Of a stretch of 41,377 nucleotides of DNA, positions 8,151 through 17,767 are shown one piece after another (the stretch's first letter is position 1; every line of letters starts with the position of its first letter). Where the stretch lies: the NCBI GenBank assembly GCA_947074295.1, contig CAMTPC010000015.1:1-41377 (forward strand), in the 5' to 3' direction. Origin of the DNA: an uncultured Bacteroides sp. GTDB taxonomy: Bacteria > Bacteroidota > Bacteroidia > Bacteroidales > Bacteroidaceae. The notes below the pieces were generated by a model. The model ran no database searches. It saw nothing but the letters and a program-made list of their open reading frames with translations, and was not told the origin of the DNA. Position numbers and translations under genes: made by a program.

Positions 8151-8176
8151 TTCATTTATCTTAATCTTTAATTCTT

Positions 8177-9565
8177 ATGACTTTAATTAAATCAATCTCG
8201 GGAATCCGCGGAACTATTGGCGGTGGAGTGGGTGAGGGACTAAACCCTCTTGATATTGTGAAATTCACTTCTGCTTATGCTACCCTGATTCGTAAGACAT
8301 GCACCAACAAGAGCAACAAAATCGTTGTGGGACGTGATGCACGTATCTCGGGCGAGATGGTGAAAAACATTGTAGTAGGTACCTTGATGGGTATGGGATG
8401 GGATGTAGTGGATATCGATTTGGCTTCTACTCCGACTACAGAACTTGCTGTAACAATGGAAGGCGCTGCGGGCGGTATCATCTTGACAGCTTCGCACAAT
8501 CCTAAACAGTGGAATGCTTTGAAACTTCTTAATGAGCATGGCGAATTCTTGAATGCAGCCGAAGGTAATGAGGTTCTTTCTATAGCCGATGCAGAAGCAT
8601 TTGACTATGCGGATGTGGATCAGCTAGGTAGCTACCGCAAAGATCTTACTTACAACCAAAAGCATATTGATGCTGTGTTGGCACTTAAGCTTGTAGATGT
8701 AGAGGCTATTAAGAAGGCTAACTTCCGTGTAGCACTAGACTGTGTGAACTCGGTAGGAGGTGTGATTCTTCCAGAACTTCTAGAACAGCTAGGTGTGAAA
8801 CATATCGAAACTCTTTATTGCGATCCCACTGGCCATTTTGCACACAATCCCGAACCACTTGAGAAGAACTTGGGTGATATCATGGGCTTGATGAAGAATG
8901 GTGGTGCTGATGTAGCTTTCGTCGTAGACCCAGACGTAGACCGCTTGGCTATGATTTGCGAAGACGGTACTATGTATGGCGAAGAATACACATTGGTATC
9001 AATAGCTGACTATGTGTTGAAGCATACACCAGGTAACACGGTGTCTAACTTGAGCTCTACACGCGCATTGCGTGATGTGACGAATAAATATGGTCAACAC
9101 TACTTTGCTTCAGCTGTAGGTGAAGTGAATGTAACTACCAAGATGAAAGAGGTAGGCGCTGTGATTGGCGGTGAAGGCAATGGTGGAGTGATCTATCCAG
9201 AAAGCCATTACGGACGTGATGCTTTGGTGGGAATTGCTTTATTCCTAAGCCACTTGGCACACGAAGGCAAGAAGGTGAGCGAGCTACGTGCTACTTATCC
9301 TCCTTATTTCATCGCTAAGAATCGCGTAGATCTTACTCCTGAAATCGATGTGGATGCTATCCTTGCTAAGGTAAAGGAAATCTACAAAGACGAAGAGGTG
9401 AACGACATTGACGGAGTGAAGATTGACTTCGCTGATAAATGGGTGCATTTGCGTAAGAGCAATACAGAACCTATCATCCGTGTATATAGCGAGGCTTCTA
9501 CTATGGAAGCAGCCGAAGAAATCGGGCAGAAGATTATGGATGTAATCAACGAATTGGCGAAATAA
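8177..9565 (+). CDS. glmM: Phosphoglucosamine mutase / phosphohexomutase
   Basis: Alpha-D-phosphohexomutase of 462 residues, most likely converting glucosamine 6-phosphate to glucosamine 1-phosphate for peptidoglycan and LPS precursors. The four family loops are all there: SGIRGTIGG at the N-terminus, the phosphoserine loop TASHNPKQWNALK (Ser106), the Mg2+ loop DPDVDR (Asp251, 253, 255), a sugar-specificity loop EGNGGVIYPESHYGRDA, and the C-terminal phosphate-binding RKSNTEPIIRVYSEA. GlmM is the usual annotation in this lineage, but phosphomannomutase or phosphoglucomutase activity cannot be excluded from sequence alone. Confidence 0.88.
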   Translation: MTLIKSISGIRGTIGGGVGEGLNPLDIVKFTSAYATLIRKTCTNKSNKIVVGRDARISGEMVKNIVVGTLMGMGWDVVDIDLASTPTTELAVTMEGAAGGIILTASHNPKQWNALKLLNEHGEFLNAAEGNEVLSIADAEAFDYADVDQLGSYRKDLTYNQKHIDAVLALKLVDVEAIKKANFRVALDCVNSVGGVILPELLEQLGVKHIETLYCDPTGHFAHNPEPLEKNLGDIMGLMKNGGADVAFVVDPDVDRLAMICEDGTMYGEEYTLVSIADYVLKHTPGNTVSNLSSTRALRDVTNKYGQHYFASAVGEVNVTTKMKEVGAVIGGEGNGGVIYPESHYGRDALVGIALFLSHLAHEGKKVSELRATYPPYFIAKNRVDLTPEIDVDAILAKVKEIYKDEEVNDIDGVKIDFADKWVHLRKSNTEPIIRVYSEASTMEAAEEIGQKIMDVINELAK

Positions 9566-9595
9566 ATCGCTATCATCGTTTGATATAGAATATAA

Positions 9596-9630
9596 AAAAG
9601 GGGAAGTGATAATGTGTCACTTCCCCTTTT
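9596..9630. terminator. Bidirectional terminator between glmM and the broken OMP gene
   Basis: A perfect 14-bp inverted repeat (AAAAGGGGAAGTGA / TCACTTCCCCTTTT) with a 7-nt loop, A-rich on one side and T-rich on the other. It can terminate both converging transcripts. Confidence 0.88.
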
Positions 9631-9651
9631 CTATATTCTCATCTTGTTATT

Positions 9652-10268
9652 TCAGAATTTATAACCCACTGTGATTGCAGCGCTCACATTATGCGATTTA
9701 ATGTTGCTCCAGTCATTGATATTCACTTTCACATTTTTGATCATATTAACTAAGCCACCATCAAAGCTGAAACCGAAACAGAATTTCTGCCAATCGATAT
9801 TAGCACCAAAACCTAGGCCAATGTCAAAGCGTCTCATCTTGAAGCCAATTTCTTCTTGTACACTACTGTTATAAAGATTCATGCTCACACCACCTGCTTT
9901 CATTTTACCACTCAAAGCACAAGCTATATAAGGACCGGCATGAATAGTCAATGAAGTCTGAGGTGCCAAATTAAATTTATATCCGGCATGTATGGGAAGT
10001 TGAAGGTAAGAAATGGAATCTTTACACCATCTTCTTTCGTCCCCTTCATTACAAACTCCAAACCCGAAAGGAGGTAAATATCATTAGTAATACCATAGTC
10101 CATGGTCACGCCAACCACTACACCACACTTGGCATCACCATTCATTTCGGATGTCATGTTGGAGATCGTCATACCTGCCTTTACACCGAAAGTAGTTTCA
10201 CCAGCCTGTGCATTTGCTGTACAATAGAGTGCGCATAGAGTTAGCGCAATAAATAATCTTTTCATCAT
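9652..10268 (-). pseudogene. Porin-family outer-membrane beta-barrel protein, frameshifted
   Basis: Two overlapping frames together encode one outer-membrane beta-barrel protein of about 204 residues. The first frame starts at ATG 10265 (or 10268) with a good signal peptide ending ANAQ and continues as FGVKAGMTISNM to ...KGTKEDGVK. Near 10020-10024 the frame shifts; the other frame then continues naturally as DSISYLQLPIHAGYKFNLAPQ and runs to the terminal aromatic residue (VGYKF), as barrel proteins require. Restoring a single A in the coding-strand run TAAAG would rejoin them. It may be a recent inactivation, phase variation or a sequencing error. A promoter lies at 10319-10350. Confidence 0.85.
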
Positions 10269-10318
10269 TTCAATTTTATTTTTTTGAATGTTCGATAATA
10301 GTTTAGCAAAAAAACGCC

Positions 10319-10350
10319 GCAATGTATTAATAATAATAGCATTCAGCAAA
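10319..10350 (-). promoter_or_regulatory. Promoter of the OMP gene
   Basis: Read on the minus strand: TTTG, 20 bp, TACATTGC. This has an exact -33 box, correct spacing and a -7 box one T short of consensus. It lies about 50 bp before the start at 10268. Confidence 0.5.
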
Positions 10351-10423
10351 CGAACAATAAAAAATATTTTGTTCTATAAGTAAGGACTATTCGCTATTGT
10401 TCACAGGGCATAAGAAGAAACAA

Positions 10424-11209
10424 TCATTTCCGACTAAACCATTCTTTGAATTCTGCTACCTTACTTTTGCTAACTATAGGCTTCTCATCGGATGTGGGGT
10501 GTTTAAGGTTAATAGATAATCGGCTATTGAACCAAAGGCTGATATCTCGTATTGATTCTCGCGAGAGTAAATACTGTCTGTTAACTCTAAAAAATAGGCT
10601 CGGATCGATACACGCTGTCAGTTCATCCAGGTTTTGTGCCAGATTATGGCTTGTGCCATCTTTCATCACAGTTTTGACTTGTCCTTCTTTTATATAGAAA
10701 TAATGTATATCGCTTATGGGAAGAGGCAATAATTTGTCTCCTTGCACAGGGATTAAGAAATGCGTTTTATAACTTTCTTGTTTTTTGAGCCTATGCATCA
10801 ACCATGATATTACCTCGGAGTTTGAACTTGGTTGCTCGTCGGCAGAAGGGGAAGGCTGTAAATTTCTCCATTTACCGAGAGAACGTTCTATATCTTCTTG
10901 TGCGATAGGTTTCAATAGGTAATCTATGCTGTTTACCTTAAAAGCACGTAAAGCATACTCATCATACGCAGTAGTGAATATGATGGGACATGTGATATTG
11001 ATGTATTCGAATATTTCGAATGCCGATCCGTCTGCCAGATGGATATCCATAAAGACTAGGTCGGGCATTGTGTTTGACCTAAACCATTCTATCGTTTCTG
11101 CAATACTGTCTGTAGTCCCTATTACTTCCGTTTTTTGTGCGACATCGTTTAGAAGTGAAATAAGATTTCGTACGGCCGCCTTTTCGTCTTCTATGATCAA
11201 TATTTTCAT
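10424..11209 (-). CDS. LytTR-family response regulator
   Basis: Transcriptional regulator of 261 residues. The receiver domain (about 1-120) has the acidic pair ED at 7-8, the phospho-acceptor Asp55 in FMDIHLADG, the switch Thr in FTTAYDEYA and the conserved Lys in LLKPI. After a linker, a LytTR DNA-binding domain covers about 150-258 (HYFYIKEGQVKTVMKDGT, FFRVNRQYLLSRESI). Its ATG overlaps the stop of the kinase gene by 4 bp, so the two are translated together. As the last gene of the metal-efflux operon, it is a candidate for controlling that operon or the adjacent OMP gene. Confidence 0.94.
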   Translation of the reverse strand: MKILIIEDEKAAVRNLISLLNDVAQKTEVIGTTDSIAETIEWFRSNTMPDLVFMDIHLADGSAFEIFEYINITCPIIFTTAYDEYALRAFKVNSIDYLLKPIAQEDIERSLGKWRNLQPSPSADEQPSSNSEVISWLMHRLKKQESYKTHFLIPVQGDKLLPLPISDIHYFYIKEGQVKTVMKDGTSHNLAQNLDELTACIDPSLFFRVNRQYLLSRESIRDISLWFNSRLSINLKHPTSDEKPIVSKSKVAEFKEWFSRK

Positions 11210-12270
11210 ATTCGCTCTTCGTTTAGTGGTACAATTACGGAAAAATCTGTATTTTTCTTTATGGTTATATCTTTTTGTAATAGCAACTGATAACGCTTCC
11301 CTAGATTGGCAAGGCCTACCCCCATGCCTGGGTTAGAGTTGATTTTCGGTTGGAGTTTATTGCTTACACAGATACAGTCTGCATCCAAGGTTTGGATGAC
11401 TATTGTGAGAGGATTGCGATTGCTGATCTCATTGTGCTTCACCGCATTCTCAATCAGCATTTGAATGGCCATCGGTGGTAAATGATACGAATTATACTTA
11501 TTATCTATATGTATGTCGAATATCAGATTGTTCTCAAAACGCATCTTTAACAAGAAGATATAGGCAGAAACAAACTTCATCTCCTCATGAAGTGTTACCA
11601 GTTGCCCCTCGTTGCTTTGAAGTGTATAGCGCAGCACTTTTGAAAGCTCTTGAATGTAGTTTTGTGCTCTATCTTGATCCTCGCGCACCAACGAGCGTAG
11701 CGTGTTGAGCGAATTGAAGAGCATGTGCGGATTCAACTGATTCTTCAAAGCCTCGTACTGATTGCGTATATTCTCGGATTGCAGCTGAAGGTTTTCCGCG
11801 TTCACCAATTGTTGACGGCCTATCAGATGAATGATGTAACAACTAAGTGTCACTAGGCCTCCCATAATAATGTCGCGTAGTGGATGAAGATAGTGATGCA
11901 CGGTGGCATCTACCGCCGGAAGCCCAATGGCTTGATGCAGATAAAAGAAACCTTTCCCAAATAAACTGCTGACAATCCAACTAAGCACAAAGGATAGTAA
12001 GAGCACTTTGATGCCAATCTGGGCTGTGGGCTTACTGAAGGGAAATAGAATCGTATTAATGGCAAAAAGCAGTAAAAGTGAGATAAATGTAAATGTGATC
12101 TCGGATACTACATCAATGAGTTGCATCCCTGGGAAAATACATTCTATCTCACTTTCATGGAACAATGAAATAGATTCGGGAAAGTGAACCAGCACAGCCA
12201 CTATAAATGATATAGCGACTGTCGCTGAAAGATATTTATTTTGATTGTAGAGTTTCATCTTTTTCGTCAT
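11206..12270 (-). CDS. LytS/YehU-type sensor histidine kinase
   Basis: Inner-membrane kinase of 354 residues, partner of the LytTR regulator. Four hydrophobic helices occupy roughly residues 14-30, 55-76, 86-104 and 132-150, with little extracytoplasmic sequence, so the signal may be sensed within or near the membrane. A coiled linker leads into the His_kinase domain QYEALKNQLNPHMLFNSLN, with the phospho-acceptor His182. The ATPase domain contains the N box LIENAVKHN and a G box GVGLANLGKRY. It starts 34 bp after the adaptor gene and overlaps the regulator by 4 bp. Confidence 0.93.
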   Translation of the reverse strand: MTKKMKLYNQNKYLSATVAISFIVAVLVHFPESISLFHESEIECIFPGMQLIDVVSEITFTFISLLLLFAINTILFPFSKPTAQIGIKVLLLSFVLSWIVSSLFGKGFFYLHQAIGLPAVDATVHHYLHPLRDIIMGGLVTLSCYIIHLIGRQQLVNAENLQLQSENIRNQYEALKNQLNPHMLFNSLNTLRSLVREDQDRAQNYIQELSKVLRYTLQSNEGQLVTLHEEMKFVSAYIFLLKMRFENNLIFDIHIDNKYNSYHLPPMAIQMLIENAVKHNEISNRNPLTIVIQTLDADCICVSNKLQPKINSNPGMGVGLANLGKRYQLLLQKDITIKKNTDFSVIVPLNEERI

Positions 12271-12304
12271 TCCACAAATATACTGCTTTTGTATGACGAT
12301 TATA

Positions 12305-13210
12305 CTAATTCTTGAGATGAGCTGTCACATACATGCCTGGTCTAAATGCGGGATTGCTATCGATGATTCGTACATATACTTTGATACTACGATTGACGGG
12401 ATCCACCAATTGACCCACTGTCATGATCTTTCCTTTATAAATCATGTCACCTAGGCCATTTACTCTGAATTCCACATTCTCACCTTCTTTTATCTGATTC
12501 ACATCTTTCTCATAAGTTGTCAAACATAGCATGGGTGCACTTTTATCTATTACCTGGCAGAGCGCTTCGCCCGCTGGTATATATTTCCCACGATTGACAT
12601 TCACATTTTCGATGTAACCACTGATGGGAGTTCTAACTTCGAGCAATGACTGGATGCCATTTTTTTGTAGAGTTACGCCATTTACACCCAATAATGAAAG
12701 TTGTGCCTCCGTACTTTCCAAGCGGCTTTTCATCGTCATGTATTCCGACTTTGCTTCTTGGAATTTCTTCATAGATGCTGCCTTTTGATCAGCTAATGTT
12801 TGCTGTCGCTCATATTCCTGCTTTAGATATTCTTCTTGTGCCAACGCTTCGAGGTAATTTTGTTGTAAAGTGATAAATTCAGGATTCTCCAGAGTGGCAA
12901 TGATACTTCCTTTCTGAACGAACTGTCCTGGCACCAGATCAGCTTGGCGCACTATGCCTCCCATAGTCACGGCTATAGTAGCTTCACTTTGTGGCGCTGA
13001 TACAATGACGCCATTGAAAGAGACTGTGTTAGGTCGGGCAGTGGCTGCAGTCCTAGCATCCATTGGTATACTATCGGCTTCTTTGTTTTTGGTTACTGTA
13101 GTTGGTTCTACAACAGCAGCTGGGCTTTCAATAGATGGCGCCTCTTTCTTTTGACACGCATTTAGTAGCCCTAAAGCCACGGTCATATAAATGATGGGTT
13201 GAAGTTTCAT
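12305..13210 (-). CDS. RND efflux periplasmic adaptor lipoprotein (CusB/CzcB-like)
   Basis: Membrane-fusion protein that links the inner-membrane RND pump to the outer-membrane channel. The start is placed at ATG 13210 (MKLQPII), because this gives a lipoprotein signal peptide with lipobox LLNAC and Cys19; a longer frame would overlap the upstream gene. The protein is about 301 residues. It has a split lipoyl domain (VSAPQSEATIAVTMGGIV ... VRTPISGYIENVNVNRGKYI) around a coiled-coil hairpin (about 110-175) and a beta-barrel domain ending RSIKVYVRI...FRPGMYVTAHL. It lies 22 bp after the pump gene. There is no His-rich or Met-rich metal-binding extension to identify the cargo. Confidence 0.92.
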   Translation of the reverse strand: MKLQPIIYMTVALGLLNACQKKEAPSIESPAAVVEPTTVTKNKEADSIPMDARTAATARPNTVSFNGVIVSAPQSEATIAVTMGGIVRQADLVPGQFVQKGSIIATLENPEFITLQQNYLEALAQEEYLKQEYERQQTLADQKAASMKKFQEAKSEYMTMKSRLESTEAQLSLLGVNGVTLQKNGIQSLLEVRTPISGYIENVNVNRGKYIPAGEALCQVIDKSAPMLCLTTYEKDVNQIKEGENVEFRVNGLGDMIYKGKIMTVGQLVDPVNRSIKVYVRIIDSNPAFRPGMYVTAHLKN

Positions 13211-13232
13211 ATAAGAATATATTTGAGTTGGT

Positions 13233-16200
13233 TTAATTATAAAGTTCATATTCAAGTGCGGCTATATTATAGTTGTATACTGCTTCTATAAAACTGCGTC
13301 GAATATCACGTGCTGCTATAAGAGATTGAATATACTCTGTCACAGATGATTCGCTATACTTTAATTGCAAAGACGCGGCTTTCTCTAGTTCCTCAGCTTC
13401 CTTTAGGGCAACGTTGTTATAATAGTTCAGACTTTCCTCGTAACGTCTTAGGTCAATCACAACTTCGGCGACCTTGTTATTTAGTTGTCGGATATTATCC
13501 TCTGCTGTCAATGAGGCGCTCCAAGCGGCTATTTTGGCCTGCTTCACTCTACTGTGTTGTGGTGCGAAAAAGATCGGAACAGATATACCCACCATCCACG
13601 CATTGAGGTTTTTGATAGGTAGTATGTGTTGGCGCGTATATCCTGCAAACAGCTCTGGAAAATAACGGCTACGCTCTACCTTTACTACCGCTCGTGCCTC
13701 CGAGACTTGGCTGTTAAAATAATCGAGATGTATAGTCGAAGACATTAAACTTTTGATTTGTACATCAAAGGTTTTTTGCTTTTCTCGTTCTGGAATAAGA
13801 GCTACATCGCTATAACAAGTCCATTGGAAGCGTTTCAATGCTAACTCTTCTTCCTGGCGAGCCTGAAACTGTTTGTTGTGAAGGTCGGCTGCTATGGTAG
13901 TCATCATATTCCTTTCGAGTAGTGTGATCTCACCTTGCTCATAGCGCACTTTGGCTATCTCTGTCAATTGCGAAGACAGGTCTTCCTGATCTTGATACAT
14001 CTCACTGAGGCTCGCTGCATACTGATAATAGGCCCATGCACGTTTCACTTCTGCAATCACCTCTTTTTCTACCAATTCACGGTGATTTACCGCAGTTTGC
14101 ACCTGTCTTTTCACTAACACATTCTTATAGAAGGGAGTCAGTAGTGAGCCGAAATTCTGCTCGATGCTCAACTCCTTATCATTCTTCACCTCACTGTTGA
14201 GTTGCCCCCATGAATAGCTGAAAGTAGTTGGTGCAAACTCTACAATTTCACCTTTGGTTGCCTTTGCCTGCTCTATAGCAGCAGTGGCAATTCCCAGTCG
14301 TGGATGGTTTTGCAATGCAATGTCTATTGCATCGTCCAAGCCTATGGCCACTCTATCACCCTGTGCCTGAGCATTTGTAGCCGAAGCTGCAAGAAGAGGT
14401 AATAAAACAAATATCCCCCAGAAGCGTTTCGAACGTTTCATCACAGCTCCAGTCTGATGCACGATTTTGTAGAACAGTGGTATGATGATTAGTGTCAAAA
14501 GCGTTGATATAATCAAGCCGCCAATCACTACAGTAGCTAAAGGTCGTTGAACTTCGGCACCTGCAGAGGTGGCAACTGCCATTGGTACGAACCCCATGGA
14601 CGCTACCAGACCGGTCAGAAAAACAGGACGCAACAGATGAGGAGTACCACGTTTGATAATCTGGCTGGTAGTAAGCGAATATCGACTTTGGCGTCGCAAA
14701 TCATTGAAATGGTTCAACATTAAGATACCATTCAGTACCGCTACACCAAACAGGGCGATGAATCCTACGCCAGCCGATATACTAAATGGCAGTCCACGAA
14801 TCCACAAAGCCACAATTCCGCCTATTAGCGAAAGTGGTACTGTCGAAAACACGATTAATGTATAGGTGAGGTTCTTGAACGCAAAAAACAAGATAAACAA
14901 GATGAGTAGCAATGCTATCGGAATAACGATAGCCAAGGTACGGATCGCATTTTGCAGATTCTCGAACTGACCGCCGTACTCAAAATAGTAACCTGGCTTC
15001 AGTGTGATATTTTTTTCTAAAGTCTGATGTATTTGCTCTACCACTTGCTGAATATCAGCGTCGCGCACATTCACTCCGATTACGATACGTCGTTTGGTGG
15101 CATCACGGTTAATCTGTAATGGTCCTTCCACTAAGTCTATCGTGGCAAACTCGCTGATCGGTATCTGGATACCATCCGATGTACGAATAAACAGACGGTC
15201 TAAATTTAAGTCTGATACCTTCTCTTCATCCAGTCGCACTACTAAATCGAAGCGACGTTCATTCTCAAAGATCACTCCACTCACTTCTCCCGCATAGGCC
15301 GTACGAATCATGTCATTCAGCTCTTGGATATTCACCCCATAGCGTGCTATCTTATCGCGGTTGTAAGCCACCACTAGTTGTGGTAACCCCATGGTTTGTT
15401 CCACTATCACATCCGACGCACCGGGAACCTGCTCCACATAGCGTGCAGCCTCTTTGGCTCGTTCATAGAGCTCTTGTGTATCCTCGCCATAGAGTTTCAC
15501 GGCTATATCTGCTTTCGCACCAGTCATCAACTCATTGAAACGGAGCTGTATGGGTTGCGAAAAGTTGAACTCAGCCCGTTCCGATAGTGGCTCCAGTGCC
15601 GTTTTCATCTTTTCCACCATCTCGGCGCGGCTGGTAGCCGATGTCCATTCCTTGAAAGGCTTCATCACGATCATGATGTCAGCATCCTCCACCGCCATTG
15701 GGTCAGTGGGAACCTCTGCCGTACCGATCTTCGATACCACATGCTTGATCTCTGGGAACTGAGCCATCAATGTTCTCTCTGCTTCGTTTGCCACATCGAT
15801 ACTTTCCGACAGCGAGCTACCAGCTGGAAGTGTCATTTGCATGGCAAAATCTCCTTCGTCTAGCGTAGGGATAAACTCGGCTCCTAGGCGGGTGAACAGA
15901 AAGATAGAACCTATCAGGGCGGCGAAGGCTGTACCGATGGTCCACCATTTGAAGCGGAGACAGAAACGGAGTGTATGTTGATAGCCTATGTTGAGCCACC
16001 CGAAAAAGCGGTCAGCAAATGTGGGCTTCTCAATGATGGTATGTTTCAAAAACAACGAAGCCATCATCGGTACATAGGTCAGCGAAAGAAGCAATGCACC
16101 TATGATGCAAAACACCAGTGTCTTGGCCATCGGGGTGAAATACTTGCCTTCGATGCCACTTAGCGTCAGGATGGGGAAAAAAACAATGAGGATGATGAAC

Positions 16201-17558
16201 ACCGCGAAGGTAGCCGAGCGCACCACACCCGATGCACCACGTTCCACTTCGGTATTCATTTCTGTAGGCGATAATGTGCGCCCTTTAAAAGATTTGCTGT
16301 AAAGATGCGCTAAGATGCCTTCCACGATCACGATAGAACCATCTACCACGATCCCGAAATCGATGGCTCCAAGACTCATCAGATTGGCGGTGACACCAAA
16401 TATTCGCATCATGATGAAACCGAAGAGCATGGACAGAGGTATGACAGATGCCACAATGAGTCCCGCACGTACATTGCCCAGAAAAATCATCAATATGATG
16501 AAAACAATGATAGCCCCCTCTACAAGGTTGTAGACCACTGTCGAGATGTTGCGACTCACCAGTTGCGAGCGATTTAGATAAGGCTCAATGCTCACTCCCT
16601 CGGGCAAGAGACTTTGTATTCTATCCACACGCTCCTCCAGTGTGGCGGTCACTACATTGGCATTAGCGCCTTTCAGCATCAGGGCAATGCCACCTACACA
16701 TTCACCTTCGCCATCCTTGGTCATTGCGCCAAAGCGTTTGGGCGACCCAAACCGCACACTTGCCACATCGTCTATATGTATGGGTATTCCATTTCTGTTG
16801 GCGATCACTATCTTTTCTATATCCCCCAACTTGCTTATCATCCCCTCCGAACGTATGTAGTAGGCATTTTTACCTTTCTCGATATAACTGCCCCCTGTAT
16901 TCTGGTTATTATGGCTCAAAGCCTCAAACACCTCACTGAGTGTGATGTCGAGTGAATAAAGCGCATCAGGATCTACTGCTACTTCATATTGTTTCAGGTA
17001 TCCCCCAAAGCTATTTATTTCGACTATACCAGGTATGCCCGAGAGTTGGCGCTTCACGATCCAATCTTGAATGGTGCGCAGTTCCATGGCATCATACCGA
17101 TCTTCGTAGCCAGGCTCTACTTTCAAAATGTATTGATAGATTTCGCCTAGACCAGTAGTGATAGGCATCATTTCGGGCACGCCTAGCTCTTCAGGAATCT
17201 CTCCGCTTACTGATTGTATTTGTTCATTGATCAACTGTCGTGCATCCAGCGTGGGCACATTTTCCTTAAACACCACTGTAACCAGAGATAATCCAAATCG
17301 GCTTACTGAGCGTATCTCTTCCACATTCATGATATTGCTCATGGCAATTTCGATAGGCATGGTAATCAGCTGTTCCACCTCTTGGGGTGCTAGCGTAGGC
17401 GAGATGGTCACAATCTGTACTTGGTTGTTGGTGATGTCTGGCACTGCATCTATGGGTAGTGTCAACATGGAGTAAATACCTGCCACTAATAGCAGTAGAG
17501 TCATAATCCCTATAAAGAGTTTTTTCTTTATCGAGAATTGTACGATAGAGTTGAGCAT
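13233..17558 (-). CDS. HME-type RND efflux pump (CusA/CzcA) fused to a TolC-like outer-membrane factor
   Basis: A single 1441-residue frame. Residues 1 to about 1035 form a complete heavy-metal RND permease with 12 predicted helices. The HME proton-relay signature GAIDFGIVVDGSIVIVEG in helix 4 (Asp400, Asp406, Glu413) corresponds to the essential Asp/Asp/Glu set of CzcA. Residues 1040-1066 then form what looks like an intact Sec signal peptide: Met, a KRSKR n-region, a hydrophobic core and an AQA-type cleavage site. A TolC-like outer-membrane factor with long coiled coils follows to the end. The fusion makes pump and exit duct equimolar; signal-peptidase cleavage could still separate them. 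Permease family members export Cu+/Ag+ or Co2+/Zn2+/Cd2+; which metal is not evident here. First gene of the adaptor-kinase-regulator operon. Confidence 0.93.
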   Translation of the reverse strand: MLNSIVQFSIKKKLFIGIMTLLLLVAGIYSMLTLPIDAVPDITNNQVQIVTISPTLAPQEVEQLITMPIEIAMSNIMNVEEIRSVSRFGLSLVTVVFKENVPTLDARQLINEQIQSVSGEIPEELGVPEMMPITTGLGEIYQYILKVEPGYEDRYDAMELRTIQDWIVKRQLSGIPGIVEINSFGGYLKQYEVAVDPDALYSLDITLSEVFEALSHNNQNTGGSYIEKGKNAYYIRSEGMISKLGDIEKIVIANRNGIPIHIDDVASVRFGSPKRFGAMTKDGEGECVGGIALMLKGANANVVTATLEERVDRIQSLLPEGVSIEPYLNRSQLVSRNISTVVYNLVEGAIIVFIILMIFLGNVRAGLIVASVIPLSMLFGFIMMRIFGVTANLMSLGAIDFGIVVDGSIVIVEGILAHLYSKSFKGRTLSPTEMNTEVERGASGVVRSATFAVFIILIVFFPILTLSGIEGKYFTPMAKTLVFCIIGALLLSLTYVPMMASLFLKHTIIEKPTFADRFFGWLNIGYQHTLRFCLRFKWWTIGTAFAALIGSIFLFTRLGAEFIPTLDEGDFAMQMTLPAGSSLSESIDVANEAERTLMAQFPEIKHVVSKIGTAEVPTDPMAVEDADIMIVMKPFKEWTSATSRAEMVEKMKTALEPLSERAEFNFSQPIQLRFNELMTGAKADIAVKLYGEDTQELYERAKEAARYVEQVPGASDVIVEQTMGLPQLVVAYNRDKIARYGVNIQELNDMIRTAYAGEVSGVIFENERRFDLVVRLDEEKVSDLNLDRLFIRTSDGIQIPISEFATIDLVEGPLQINRDATKRRIVIGVNVRDADIQQVVEQIHQTLEKNITLKPGYYFEYGGQFENLQNAIRTLAIVIPIALLLILFILFFAFKNLTYTLIVFSTVPLSLIGGIVALWIRGLPFSISAGVGFIALFGVAVLNGILMLNHFNDLRRQSRYSLTTSQIIKRGTPHLLRPVFLTGLVASMGFVPMAVATSAGAEVQRPLATVVIGGLIISTLLTLIIIPLFYKIVHQTGAVMKRSKRFWGIFVLLPLLAASATNAQAQGDRVAIGLDDAIDIALQNHPRLGIATAAIEQAKATKGEIVEFAPTTFSYSWGQLNSEVKNDKELSIEQNFGSLLTPFYKNVLVKRQVQTAVNHRELVEKEVIAEVKRAWAYYQYAASLSEMYQDQEDLSSQLTEIAKVRYEQGEITLLERNMMTTIAADLHNKQFQARQEEELALKRFQWTCYSDVALIPEREKQKTFDVQIKSLMSSTIHLDYFNSQVSEARAVVKVERSRYFPELFAGYTRQHILPIKNLNAWMVGISVPIFFAPQHSRVKQAKIAAWSASLTAEDNIRQLNNKVAEVVIDLRRYEESLNYYNNVALKEAEELEKAASLQLKYSESSVTEYIQSLIAARDIRRSFIEAVYNYNIAALEYELYN

Positions 17559-17691
17559 AAGTCAGTAAATGGTTTTAATATCCCTTTTTGCGGTAAAAAT
17601 AAACACTTACCAATACTTCTTTTATGCTATAGATTTAAGTTGGCGATAATTGGAGTTGAAGCATCCAAAATGCTATCTGAACAGAACCCAC

Positions 17692-17724
17692 ATTGTGACA
17701 ACAACATTCTCCCATTCATATTTG
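17692..17724 (+). promoter_or_regulatory. Promoter of the GPx-like gene
   Basis: ATTG (17692-17695), 21 bp, CATATTTG (17717-17724): one mismatch to TAnnTTTG and correct spacing, about 45 bp before the start at 17768. No equally good promoter was found on the minus strand for the divergent efflux operon. Confidence 0.45.
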
Positions 17725-17767
17725 TTATACAACTAATCAAACGAAATCAATAAATCAAATCGTCTAT

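Noticed and set aside
17538..17753. 71-codon ORF in the gap between the efflux operon and the GPx-like gene
   Set aside because: It overlaps the start of the pump gene, crosses the probable GPx promoter, and its protein sequence looks random.
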